Origin: Xanthomonas bonasiae
GTDB lineage: Bacteria > Pseudomonadota > Gammaproteobacteria > Xanthomonadales > Xanthomonadaceae
Assembly: GCF_017163705.1 (NCBI RefSeq)
Contig: NZ_JAFIWB010000005.1
Coordinates: forward strand, 62,001-126,000
Direction: 5' to 3'
DNA: 64,000 bases
Positions 54,902 through 63,788 of the stretch are shown in pieces (the stretch's first letter is position 1; each line of letters starts with the position of its first letter). The notes under the pieces are model-generated. The model worked only from the letters and a program-made list of their open reading frames with translations. It ran no database searches and was not told the origin of the DNA. The translations under genes and the position numbers were made by a program.

Positions 54902-56197
54902 ATGAGCACCACGTTGCAGACCGCCGAACAGATCCAGCACGCCTGGGACACCGATCCGCGCTGGGCCGGGATCGCCCGCAACTACACCGCCGCCGACGTG
55001 GTGCGCCTGCGCGGCACCGTGCATGTGGAGCATTCGCTGGCCCGGCTCGGTGCCGAGAAGCTGTGGAAGTACCTGCACGAAAAGGACTTCGTCAACGCGT
55101 TGGGCGCGCTGACCGGCAACCAGGCGATGCAGCAGGTCAAGGCCGGGCTCAATGCGATCTACCTTTCCGGCTGGCAGGTCGCCGCCGATGCCAACCTGGC
55201 CGGGCAGATGTACCCGGACCAGTCGCTGTACCCGGCCGATTCGGTGCCGGCGGTGGTCAAGCGCATCAACAACACGCTGCTGCGCGCCGACCAGCTGCAC
55301 CACGCCGAGGGCAAGGACGAGATCGACTTCCTGCAGCCGATCGTGGCCGATGCCGAGGCCGGTTTCGGCGGCGTGCTCAACGCCTTCGAATTGATGAAGG
55401 CGATGATCGAGGCCGGCGCGGCCGGCGTGCACTTCGAGGACCAGCTGGCTTCGGTGAAGAAGTGCGGGCACATGGGCGGCAAGGTGCTGGTGCCGACCCG
55501 CGAGGCGATCGAGAAGCTCAACGCCGCGCGCCTGGCCGCCGACGTGCTGGGCGTGCCGACGCTGTTGGTCGCGCGCACCGACGCCGAGGCCGCCGACCTG
55601 GTGACCAGCGACATCGACCCCAACGACCGCCCGTTCACCACCGGCGAGCGCACCGTCGAAGGCTTTTTCAAGACCAACAAGGGCCTGGACCAGGCGATCA
55701 GCCGCGGCCTGGCCTACGCCCCGTATGCCGACCTGATCTGGTGCGAGACCGGCAAGCCGGACCTGGAATTCGCGCGCCGGTTCGCCGAGGCGATCCACGC
55801 CAAGTTCCCGGGCAAGCTGCTGGCCTACAACTGCTCGCCAAGCTTCAACTGGAAGAAGAACCTGGACGACGCGACCATCGCCACGTTCCAGCAGGAGATC
55901 GCCCGCTACGGCTACAAGTTCCAGTTCATCACCCTGGCCGGCTTCCATGCGCTGAACTACTCGATGTTCAATCTGGCGCACGGCTATGCGCGCCGGCAGA
56001 TGAGCGCCTTCGTCGAGTTGCAGGAAGCCGAGTTCGCCGCCGCCGATCGCGGCTTCACCGCGGTCAAGCACCAGCGCGAGGTCGGCACCGGCTACTTCGA
56101 TGCGGTGACCCAGGCGATCCAGCAGGGCCAGTCTTCCACCACCGCACTGAAGGGCTCGACGGAAGAAGAGCAGTTCCACGGCGAAAAGGCCGCCTGA
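54902..56197 (+). CDS. aceA: Isocitrate lyase
   Basis: The product is 431 aa with a GAGGAGA site before the ATG. The catalytic cysteine is Cys188 in KKCGHMGGK. Other family segments include [38 protein letters not shown] and the final [11 protein letters not shown]. It splits isocitrate to glyoxylate and succinate. With aceB it forms the glyoxylate shunt for growth on acetate or fatty acids. A terminator follows at 56244-56269. Confidence 0.98.
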   Translation: MSTTLQTAEQIQHAWDTDPRWAGIARNYTAADVVRLRGTVHVEHSLARLGAEKLWKYLHEKDFVNALGALTGNQAMQQVKAGLNAIYLSGWQVAADANLAGQMYPDQSLYPADSVPAVVKRINNTLLRADQLHHAEGKDEIDFLQPIVADAEAGFGGVLNAFELMKAMIEAGAAGVHFEDQLASVKKCGHMGGKVLVPTREAIEKLNAARLAADVLGVPTLLVARTDAEAADLVTSDIDPNDRPFTTGERTVEGFFKTNKGLDQAISRGLAYAPYADLIWCETGKPDLEFARRFAEAIHAKFPGKLLAYNCSPSFNWKKNLDDATIATFQQEIARYGYKFQFITLAGFHALNYSMFNLAHGYARRQMSAFVELQEAEFAAADRGFTAVKHQREVGTGYFDAVTQAIQQGQSSTTALKGSTEEEQFHGEKAA

Positions 56198-56243
56198 CCT
56201 GCAGCCAGGCGTCCATTGCTTGCCGATCCCCATGGGAGGGGAG

Positions 56244-56269
56244 AGCCCGGGTTCGCCCGGGCTTTTTTT
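56244..56269 (+). terminator. Intrinsic terminator after aceA (UUCG tetraloop)
   Basis: AGCCCGGG-TTCG-CCCGGGCT (56244-56263) is followed by a run of T to 56269, ending the aceBA unit. Confidence 0.94.
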
Positions 56270-56490
56270 GCCTGCGCGATGGCGCATGTGCCGACAGCAG
56301 TACGGTGTCTACGAGTTACGACAGGACTGGGTGCGGAAACGCCGTACCGGCGGGCCGCCAACGCCCGATTTCGGATCATTTCGCGATCTCCGCGCGTGCG
56401 AGATTGGCTGTGATCGCATCAGCGCCGATTCGTTCAGGTGCTATGCTTTGCGCAAGATGGCGGGCGACGCCAAGAGCAGTAGGGGGCTGG

Positions 56491-57537
56491 ATGAGCTGCG
56501 ACAGCGCCGCGTCCAATGCACGCGAGACAATTCCGACGGTTGCCGTGGTTGCCCCCAAGCCCAATGAGCTGGCGGTGCTGACCGCCGCGGAACTGCGCCT
56601 GTTCTCCGCGTTCGGCCGTTCGCGCACGGTGCGTGCCGGCGACGTGCTGTTCCGGCGCGGCGACGGCGGCAGCGCCATGTTCGTGATCAGCAGCGGCGTG
56701 ATCGACCTGGATTTCGGCGAGGACCTGGTCGTCAAGCATCTCGGGCATGGCGAATTCTTCGGCGAACTCGGCCTGTTGATCGGCAGCCACATGCGCAGCG
56801 CCGACGCCATCGCCGCCAGCGACGGCGTGCTGGTGGAACTGGACCACGACGACTTCCAGCGCCTGGTGGAGCGCGACCCGGGCCTGGTCGCTTACTTCCT
56901 GCGCCGCACCATCATGCGCGTGGTGATGAACGAGCAGACCCTGATCCGCCAGCTGCGCCGCCGCAACCACGACCTGGAAGCGGCGCTGGACAACCTCTAC
57001 GCCACCACCCACCAGCTCAGCCAGACCGAGGAGCTGGTGCGCACCGACGAACTGACCGGCCTGCACAACCGCCGCGGCCTGATCCTGCGCCTGCAGGAAT
57101 GCCGCCGCGACGGCCGCTCGCCCGGTCCCGGCCTGCTGCTGATCGATTGCGACCGCTTCAAGCGCATCAACGACGAGCACGGCCATCTGGTCGGCGACCG
57201 CGTGCTGCAGAACGTCGCCAACATCCTGCGCTCCGTCGCCGGCCAGGACGACATCGCCTGCCGCCTCGGCGGCGACGAATTCTGCCTGCTGGTGTCCACC
57301 GGCAACGCGGACGATCTGCGCCGCATCGGCGAGTTCGTGATCGCCACCGTGCAGAACCTGCTCGGCGTGCCGCATCCGCTGCCGCACATCTGCCCGGTCA
57401 GCATCGGCATCAGCCGGGTCGATCCGCAATCCGACTGGAACGACTGGTACGCCAACGCCGACGCCGCGCTGTACGAGGCCAAGCGCCTCGGCGGTAACCG
57501 GTTGTACTGGCACGACCTCGCCTCCGGCTCGCGCTGA
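56491..57537 (+). CDS. Cyclic-nucleotide-binding diguanylate cyclase (cNMP-GGDEF)
   Basis: The product is 348 aa from the ATG at 56491 with an AGGGGG site. The N-terminal part (about 30-140) is a Crp-like cNMP-binding barrel (LFRRGDGGSAMFVISSGVIDL, GHGEFFGELGLLIG), followed by a helical linker and a GGDEF domain (about 175-345) with GGDEF at 260-264. The inhibitory RxxD site just before it is missing (QDDIA). It should make c-di-GMP in response to bound cyclic nucleotide. It is followed 26 bp later by a class III cyclase-like gene, so the pair is probably one transcript. Confidence 0.93.
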   Translation: MSCDSAASNARETIPTVAVVAPKPNELAVLTAAELRLFSAFGRSRTVRAGDVLFRRGDGGSAMFVISSGVIDLDFGEDLVVKHLGHGEFFGELGLLIGSHMRSADAIAASDGVLVELDHDDFQRLVERDPGLVAYFLRRTIMRVVMNEQTLIRQLRRRNHDLEAALDNLYATTHQLSQTEELVRTDELTGLHNRRGLILRLQECRRDGRSPGPGLLLIDCDRFKRINDEHGHLVGDRVLQNVANILRSVAGQDDIACRLGGDEFCLLVSTGNADDLRRIGEFVIATVQNLLGVPHPLPHICPVSIGISRVDPQSDWNDWYANADAALYEAKRLGGNRLYWHDLASGSR

Positions 57538-57563
57538 GCCCACCAAGCACCCTCGAGCTGCCC

Positions 57564-60164
57564 ATGAACCACGCCCACCAGCCGCAGCCCGACGCCCCGC
57601 AGCTGCGGACGTTGCTGCTGACCGACCTGTGCGATTCGATGGCGCTGGTGGAGCGGCTGGGCGACGCCAACGCCGCCGAACTGTTCAAGCTGCACGATCA
57701 CCTGGTGCTGGAACTGCAGCAGCGCTGGCGCGGGCGCCTGATCGACCGTTCCGACGGCCTGCTGCTGCTGTTCGAACGGCCGATCGACGGCCTCGGTTTC
57801 GCCCTGGACTACAGCCGCGGCCTGCACGCGCTGGGCAAGCAGCGCAAACTGGAACTGAAGGTGCGCGCCGGCCTGCACGTCGGCGAGGTGCTGACCTGGC
57901 GCAACAGCGACGCCGCGGTGCAGGTCGGCGCCAAGCCGCTGGAAGTGGAGGGCCTGGCCAAGCCGACCGCGGCGCGGCTGATGACCCTGGCCCGCCCCGG
58001 GCAGATCCTGCTGTCGGCGGTGGCCGAGTCGCTGACCCACCGCGCCGCGCGCGAACTGGGCGAGCGCGGCGAGCGCCTGCTGTGGAAATCGCACGGCCGC
58101 TGGCGCTTCAAGGGCGTGCCGACGGCGCAGGAGATCTACGAAGTCGGCGAGATCGGCAACACCCCGCTGCGCGCGCCGAAGCCGACACCGAAGGCGTGGC
58201 GGGACATCCCGCTGTGGCGTCGCCCGGCGGCGCTGCTGGCGGAGGTCGGTCTGATCGCTGCGGTCGCGGTCGGCGTCTGGTTCGTCACCCGTCCGCAGCC
58301 CGCGATCGCCTTCGCCGAGCGCGACTGGGTGGTGGTGGGAGATCTGCGCAATCTGACCGGCGACACGCTCTACGACGACACGATCGAGACCGGGCTGCGC
58401 ATCAGCCTGGAGCAGTCGCGCTATGTCAATGTGCTGGCCGATGCGCGCGTGCGCGAGGCGCTGAAAATGATGCAGCGCGACGCCGGCGTTGCCGTGGATC
58501 GCAAACTCGGCGCGGAAATCGCCCAGCGCACCGGCGCGCGTGCCTTGCTGCTGCCCACGGTTTCCGACGCGGACGGGAAGGTGCGGATCAGCATCGAAGT
58601 GGTCGACCCGGCGACGGAGGCCACGGTCGTCACCGAGTCCGCGACGGCGCGTGGCCCGGGGTCGGCGGTCGCGGCGTTGGGGGAGGCTGGCGACTCGTTG
58701 CGCAAGGCGTTCGGCGAGAGCGTGGCGTCCATCAAGAAGAGTTCGGCCCCGCTGGAACGGGTGACGACCGACAAGCTCGATGCGCTGCGCGCGTTCTCGC
58801 TGGGCCAGAAGTCCTACGCCGAGCAGAATCTGCAAGCGGCGGAAATGCAGTTCAGGCAGGCGCTGAATATCGACCCGAACTTCGCCATGGCCAAGATCGG
58901 CCTGGCGCGCGTGGCCTACAACAAGACCGACGTGCTCAGCGCGCAGCAACAGATGGGCATGGCGATCGAGGACACGGGCAGGCTGACCGACCGCGAGCGC
59001 CTCTATGCCATGGCGCAAATGGCGCTGTTCCGATGGGAAAAGGATTATCCCGGCAAATGGGTCGCCCTGTCGTCCCTGTATCCCGATTATCACGTTGCCG
59101 CATTCAATGTGGCCACGAGCATGCGCGACGGTGCCCGCTTCAAGGAGATGTTCGAATACAGCAACCGCGCCGCGGCAACGCAGGCAGTCACCCGTCCGGT
59201 CGCATTGAGCTTCAGGGCGATCGCACGCTCGGCCCTGGGCGATGTGGCCGAAGCCGAGCGCGACTATCTCCAGGCCGAAGCGTTGGGGTTCCGCAAGAAT
59301 TCCGTCGAATTTTCGCTGATCAAGGCGGCCGAATCGAAGTTCAAGGAAGCCGACGCGATGTTGCGTCCGGTTCCGGGAGAGCCGCCGTTCGCTAAAAACG
59401 AGCGGGCCGCCGCGAACCTCAATGTGATGGCGGATCAAGGCGAGTGGGAAAAGGCCGCGCAGCAGGCCGATGCGCTCAGGGCTGCGGTCGCCGATCCGCA
59501 TACGCCGTTCGAATGGGGCGCACGGACCTCCGTACTGGCGATCATGCGCCATACGTCCGACAGCAGGACGGTTCTGCAGGAAGCGCAGAAGCTGGTGACT
59601 CTGGCGGAAAACGGCCTGCACAACAGCGCCGGCCGGGCGCAGGAAGCGGTGGCGAATGCGGCGCTCTATGCGGGCTATGTCGCGGCCTGCAACGGCGATA
59701 TCGCCACTGCCCAGCGTGCATTGAAAGTGGCCAAGCCGATTGCCGACATCGCCCCCTATCCTCTGCTCAAGAATTCTTCGGCCATCGTCGAGGCCCGGAT
59801 CGCCATGCAGTCGGGAAAGCCCGACGCGGCGCTGGATATCCTGAAACCCTTCGATCAGCCCTGGGCGTTGACCTTGACCAAGGTCGAGCGGCTATCCGCC
59901 GAGGTGGCACTGGGCCGGGATGTGGGCGAGCAGCTCGCCTCCATGAAAACGTTGGCCTGGCGCGGTCGCGTCTACGCCGAATGGGCGGCCGAAAGGCCGC
60001 CCGTGATCGAATCGCTGTCGTCGCCGCAGCAACTCCTCAACGACAAAAAACCACCCAGCCAAGGCTCGCTTCGAACTGCTTCGCCAGAAGTTCCAGATTC
60101 GCTTCGATCTCTTCCTTGCTCGGGAGATTCACGCTCTCGGGCAAAATGCTCGGGTCGAGGTTGA
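57564..60164 (+). CDS. Class III cyclase-like/TPR membrane protein of a putative peptide modification system
   Basis: The product is 866 aa. Residues about 14-195 form a class III nucleotide cyclase-type domain (LLLTDLCDSMALVERLGD with metal Asp21, then DRSDGLLLLF with Asp64). The transition-state Asn is replaced (Pro134 before Arg138), so activity is doubtful. One transmembrane helix (about 222-242) follows, then a periplasmic sensor part (about 250-400) and TPR-like repeats (from about 410). The family matches what NCBI calls 'putative peptide modification system cyclase'. The last 40 or so residues are read antisense to the precursor gene (60037-60273), so the true end may be earlier. It is the first clue of the RiPP locus. 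Confidence 0.85.
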   Translation: MNHAHQPQPDAPQLRTLLLTDLCDSMALVERLGDANAAELFKLHDHLVLELQQRWRGRLIDRSDGLLLLFERPIDGLGFALDYSRGLHALGKQRKLELKVRAGLHVGEVLTWRNSDAAVQVGAKPLEVEGLAKPTAARLMTLARPGQILLSAVAESLTHRAARELGERGERLLWKSHGRWRFKGVPTAQEIYEVGEIGNTPLRAPKPTPKAWRDIPLWRRPAALLAEVGLIAAVAVGVWFVTRPQPAIAFAERDWVVVGDLRNLTGDTLYDDTIETGLRISLEQSRYVNVLADARVREALKMMQRDAGVAVDRKLGAEIAQRTGARALLLPTVSDADGKVRISIEVVDPATEATVVTESATARGPGSAVAALGEAGDSLRKAFGESVASIKKSSAPLERVTTDKLDALRAFSLGQKSYAEQNLQAAEMQFRQALNIDPNFAMAKIGLARVAYNKTDVLSAQQQMGMAIEDTGRLTDRERLYAMAQMALFRWEKDYPGKWVALSSLYPDYHVAAFNVATSMRDGARFKEMFEYSNRAAATQAVTRPVALSFRAIARSALGDVAEAERDYLQAEALGFRKNSVEFSLIKAAESKFKEADAMLRPVPGEPPFAKNERAAANLNVMADQGEWEKAAQQADALRAAVADPHTPFEWGARTSVLAIMRHTSDSRTVLQEAQKLVTLAENGLHNSAGRAQEAVANAALYAGYVAACNGDIATAQRALKVAKPIADIAPYPLLKNSSAIVEARIAMQSGKPDAALDILKPFDQPWALTLTKVERLSAEVALGRDVGEQLASMKTLAWRGRVYAEWAAERPPVIESLSSPQQLLNDKKPPSQGSLRTASPEVPDSLRSLPCSGDSRSRAKCSGRG

Positions 60165-60273
60165 ATCCATATTCGGCGAATGCCGCGACAGGATTCTGTT
60201 CCATGGCAGCGCGAAAGGCATCGTCGCTGGCGAGGCGTTGCAGCAGGGACCGTGCATTATCTAGTGTGGTCAT
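60037..60273 (-). CDS. Putative RiPP precursor with NHLP-type leader
   Basis: The product is 78 aa. The first half has the nitrile-hydratase-like leader pattern (LLQRLASDDAFRAAMEQNPV, AAFAEYGFNLDP), and the C-terminal part ends QFEASLGWVVFCR with a single Cys77. There is no signal peptide. The SagB-like gene 23 bp upstream is in the same direction, as expected for a precursor and its modifying enzyme. It converges on the cyclase gene with a 128-bp overlap (60037-60164). The core peptide and modification are unknown. It matches what NCBI calls a 'putative modified peptide'. Confidence 0.82.
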   Translation of the reverse strand: MTTLDNARSLLQRLASDDAFRAAMEQNPVAAFAEYGFNLDPSILPESVNLPSKEEIEANLELLAKQFEASLGWVVFCR

Positions 60274-60296
60274 TTAGTTTGCGCTCGTGGATGGTT

Positions 60297-61511
60297 TTAT
60301 TGCCCAAGTGACTGATGCGTCGCGATCAACGGCTTGGGATTCAAGTGTAGCGTGTTTTTCGTGGCATCAATGTTGCCGACGCCATTGGCGCCGATCACCA
60401 TGGTCGTGAGCGGGTCCAGCGACAGCAGTCGGCCGGCGTCGGTATCGTTGATGGCGGCCGTGTAGAACGCACCGAGATCGCGTTCCGTCGCCAGCAGGTA
60501 GAACGTCTGGCTCAGGTGGCCGGAGTCCAGCAGAACCGCCTTGTAGGCCTTGGGGTGGCGCCGGTATTTCCAATGGTGCCGATCCAGCCGCGCGACATGG
60601 AAGACGAGCGCGCTGGAATCGGCGAAGTAGGTTTGCCCGATGGTCAGGTCGGCGGCCAGCGTTCTGGCCTCGGCCTCGGTCAGGTCGATTATCTTGACGA
60701 GCTTGTGGGTGTCGGATTCATAGTGATAGAACCCTGGCGTCAGCCCTTCCACATCGATTATCAAGGGATATGCCTCGATCGGGTGCAGCGACCCGCCGGA
60801 AGGACTGGTGCGGCGTACGGCGACATGACCGGGTGCGATTTCCTCGGCCCCGATCGCGCCGAACGTGCCGAACAGCATGCGCGACAGTTCGGTCAGGGCG
60901 AGAGGGCGCGTCCGATCGAAATGCCGGGTGGTGCGCCTGGCACGCAGGACATCGGCAACGTCGCCTTGCAGTGTTTCGGCCGGAAGCGCTATCGAACCGA
61001 TCCCATCCTGGCGCTTCGGGAAATGCGCGGGAAGCGGGCCATACGTGGCAATGTGCTTGTCCAGGCGCGCGCGCTCGGCCGCATTTCCGTGTTCCCGGCT
61101 GCCCTCGTCGCCGACCACGCCCGACCACGCGCTCATGCGGTGATAGACGCTGGCCAGCGGATGCCATCCCACGGTTTCGAGCGTCGCCTGGCCGGCCAGG
61201 ATGGCGGCGCTTCTGGTGTCTGGAGCGTCGCAAAGAACGATCTCGTCCTCGATCATCCTGTCGATGAAGGACGCATCGCAGTTGTGCTTTCGCATGACCT
61301 CGCCGGCGTCGGTCCAGGAATTTCCCGGTAGCGAGGCGACGATGGCCAGCGCCTCGGGCGAAAGCGGAATGCGTTTTCCGCTGAGGGGACACAGCAGGGC
61401 GGTGGCGATGGTGGTATCGAGGACGACCGAGCCATTGAGCAGCGCGCTGATATTGGGGAAGAGCACGTCCCCGATTTCGATGATGCAGTGAAGCCTTCGG
61501 CGTAATTTCAT
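60297..61511 (-). CDS. SagB-like FMN-dependent dehydrogenase (putative peptide maturation dehydrogenase)
   Basis: The product is 404 aa. The N-terminal part (about 1-160) is family-specific, and the C-terminal part is a nitroreductase/SagB-type domain with the flavin motif RARRTTRHFDRTRPL, SPSGGSLHPIEAYPL, YHYESDTHKLVKI and the DSGHLSQTFYLLATERDLG region. SagB enzymes oxidise azolines to azoles in thiazole/oxazole peptides, but no YcaO cyclodehydratase is in the window. The target is probably the 78-aa peptide made next in the same unit. It is the 'putative peptide maturation dehydrogenase' type. Confidence 0.87.
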   Translation of the reverse strand: MKLRRRLHCIIEIGDVLFPNISALLNGSVVLDTTIATALLCPLSGKRIPLSPEALAIVASLPGNSWTDAGEVMRKHNCDASFIDRMIEDEIVLCDAPDTRSAAILAGQATLETVGWHPLASVYHRMSAWSGVVGDEGSREHGNAAERARLDKHIATYGPLPAHFPKRQDGIGSIALPAETLQGDVADVLRARRTTRHFDRTRPLALTELSRMLFGTFGAIGAEEIAPGHVAVRRTSPSGGSLHPIEAYPLIIDVEGLTPGFYHYESDTHKLVKIIDLTEAEARTLAADLTIGQTYFADSSALVFHVARLDRHHWKYRRHPKAYKAVLLDSGHLSQTFYLLATERDLGAFYTAAINDTDAGRLLSLDPLTTMVIGANGVGNIDATKNTLHLNPKPLIATHQSLGQ

Positions 61512-61790
61512 CTGGATTGGTTTCTGATCGCTGACGGTATGCGGGAGAACCTGGCCGACCCGACGCTGTGCCGCGCGCGATGGTGGGTCGATGACACGGC
61601 GTTTCCAGCGCTCGGGTCATGTGCACTGGCATACGATCAGTATGCCGAAGGATGTGGCCGAGGCGTGGGCGCGTTGGCAGCCGATCCGCAGGCACCTTGC
61701 CAGGCTTGCCGCACAACCGGCCATCGGTGCAGGCCGAGCGCGCCCGCCGGCGTCCTGGACCATGTCGGGAGCAGGGCGTCCTTCGCCGGT

Positions 61791-62015
61791 CGACCTATCG
61801 TGTTGCTGTGCCTGCGCGCGACGCAGGCGCAGTGGGGCGCGTTCGTGACCTCGGCGATCAACGAGGTGGATATCGAGCAGGCATTCGGCATGGACCCGTT
61901 GCGCGAAGGGCCGCTGGTGGTCTGCGGCTTCGGCTGGCGGGCGCCGGCGTTGACCACCGCGGAGTTCGATCCGGCCGGCGCGGTATGGCAGGCCAGCGTC
62001 GCCGGATCGCCCTGA
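61791..62015 (+). pseudogene. Remnant of a second SagB-like dehydrogenase C-terminus
   Basis: About 74 codons to the TGA at 62013-62015 resemble the intact dehydrogenase tail: WGAFVTSAINEVDIEQAFGM next to the intact LGAFYTAAINDTDAGRLLSL, both then DPL. The part before 61791 does not match in this frame and has no start. It lies on the other strand, 280 bp from the start of the intact gene. Alternatively it is a short independent gene. Confidence 0.5.
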
Positions 62016-62132
62016 CGAGCGCGCGCGGTGGCATGAGGCGCTTCAGTCAGTGCCAGCGAGCATGGCCGCCGCACTGGTGCAGCGCTCCTGCAGTTGCCTG
62101 CGGTGCCGTCCGCCGCCAGTCGTTGTCTGTGT

Positions 62133-62948
62133 TCAGTGCGCCTGGCTGTGCGCCGTTGCGGTTGCGGCCACAGCCGCTGCGTCGGGGGCGGCCGGCTTGG
62201 CTGGCGTGTCGCTATGTTCGAGCAATTCCAGACGCTTGTCGCCGGGCAGCCGATAGTCCAACTGCTCCTCCAGCGCATCCAGCGCGGCCACCTGCACGCA
62301 GAGCGCGTTGGCCCTGGCTTCCAGCGCCTTGCCGCGCGCGTCCATGCGCCGCTCCAGGTCCTTCTCCATCGCGTCGGTGCGTTTCTCGATGGCGTCGGCG
62401 CGGCCGGTGAACACCGCGAACATCACCCCGCGGGTCAGCGCGCCGGCCATCTCCTCTGCGGCGGCGCTGACGTCGGCTTCGAACGCCTTGTCGAACGGCT
62501 CCTTCTGCCATTGGCCTTTGCCGAGGGTGCGGTCAAGGTGGGCGAGGGCGGCGTCGCGGTGCCGCTCGAGCTTGCGCGCCTTGCTGCTGCTGCCGGTGAT
62601 GGCCTCGACCACGCCACCGAAGGCGTCGAAGGTGATGCCGACCACCTCGCGGGCGATGCCGGCCACTTCGGGCATCAGCGCCTGGGCGCCCTGTTCCATC
62701 TGCCGCAAGCGCTGGGCGTCGGCGCTGCTGAGCGGCTGCGCGACGCCGTCCACTTGCAGGCGGCCGTCATGCAGGAACACGGTCTTCGGCGTGCCGGCGC
62801 TGCGCGTCAGGGCGACGCCGGTCCGGTCGACGATGACGTCGTAAGGCGTGGAAAAGCCGCATTGCTGCGAGGAGAACTGCGGGCCGGCGCTGGCGCTGGC
62901 GGCGGCACCCAGCAGGGAGAGCGTACACACGGAAAGCAGCAGGCGCAT
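62133..62948 (-). CDS. DUF2884 (YggN-like) exported protein
   Basis: The product is 271 aa with a signal peptide (MRLLLSVCTLSLLGAAASASA). The family layout is visible: CGFSTPYDVIVDRTGVALTR, FLHDGRLQVDGVAQPLS, VGITFDAFGGVVEAITG and a helical C-terminal half with KLERHRDAALAHLDRTLGKG. It is periplasmic and of unknown function. It is transcribed alone on the minus strand. Confidence 0.9.
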   Translation of the reverse strand: MRLLLSVCTLSLLGAAASASAGPQFSSQQCGFSTPYDVIVDRTGVALTRSAGTPKTVFLHDGRLQVDGVAQPLSSADAQRLRQMEQGAQALMPEVAGIAREVVGITFDAFGGVVEAITGSSSKARKLERHRDAALAHLDRTLGKGQWQKEPFDKAFEADVSAAAEEMAGALTRGVMFAVFTGRADAIEKRTDAMEKDLERRMDARGKALEARANALCVQVAALDALEEQLDYRLPGDKRLELLEHSDTPAKPAAPDAAAVAATATAHSQAH

Positions 62949-63067
62949 GGCGGCGGTTCCTTTGACGATGACGGCAGCATCGGTGCTGAGCCGTGCCGTG
63001 TCGTCTGCGGGAAGTCAGGGTGCGGGAAGTCATGCCTGCACCGCGGCGCCGGCAAGCCCGCGCGGAT

Positions 63068-63574
63068 CTAGCTCGGACCCTCAGGCATCGCCCAGTGCTG
63101 GAGAAGGGGGCCTTGCGGACCGGCGACGGGATCGCTGGGCGGGAACGGCAGCTGGGCGATGCGCCGGATCGTTTCGGCGCTGGGCGCCTGCCGGCAGATG
63201 TCCCAGTCCTGACCGGCGGGATAGGCGCCGACCACCACGAAGTCGCTGCTGGCGGCGATGCAGCGATGGCCGGTACCGGCCGGCAGCAGCAAGGCGTCGC
63301 CGGCCGCCAGCGTGGTTTCGGGGCCGCCTGGGCCGCCGATGACCAGCCGCGCGCTGCCGCTGGCCACGCCAAGCACCTCGTGGGCAGTGGAATGGTAGTG
63401 GTGGTAATCGTAGATGCCATCGCGCCATTGCGGCGGCCAGCCGTGGGCGGCGAAGCGGCGTTCGAAGCCGGCGGCATCGCCCTCGCGTCCGGCTTGGCGG
63501 TACAGCAGGACCGGCAGGAACGGATGGTTGGGCACCCAATCGTGCGGCGGCAGCAGCCAGTGTTCCAGGTGCAT
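63068..63574 (-). CDS. Cupin-fold protein (YjlB-like)
   Basis: The product is 168 aa from the ATG at 63574, with GAGGA 7 nt before it. A longer open frame upstream lacks a site. The cupin core has YDYHHYHSTAHEVLGVASG (metal histidines), GSARLVIGG and LPAGTGHRCI. The fold binds a metal and could be a dioxygenase, an isomerase or a storage protein. The reaction is not known. It is read alone on the minus strand. Confidence 0.85.
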   Translation of the reverse strand: MHLEHWLLPPHDWVPNHPFLPVLLYRQAGREGDAAGFERRFAAHGWPPQWRDGIYDYHHYHSTAHEVLGVASGSARLVIGGPGGPETTLAAGDALLLPAGTGHRCIAASSDFVVVGAYPAGQDWDICRQAPSAETIRRIAQLPFPPSDPVAGPQGPLLQHWAMPEGPS

Positions 63575-63788
63575 CGGCGCGTCCTCGCGGCATGGTGTGG
63601 CGGGCAGCGGGCGGCCGCCGATGCGGATCATGCTAGCCAGGCCGCGTGGTCGCGGCGTCATGGCGCGATGCGGCGACATCGTCGCGGTGCACGTGCGCAT
63701 GCAGCGGTCGACACGGCAATCCCAACGCCATCCGCCGGCTTGCGACACGGCAGCCCAGGCGATATCGCCAGGGCTGCCGCTGCTTGCC

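Noticed and set aside
61539-61790. Gene start on the plus strand upstream of the dehydrogenase remnant
   Set aside because: The sequence before 61791 is not protein-like in this frame and no frame there carries a recognisable domain.
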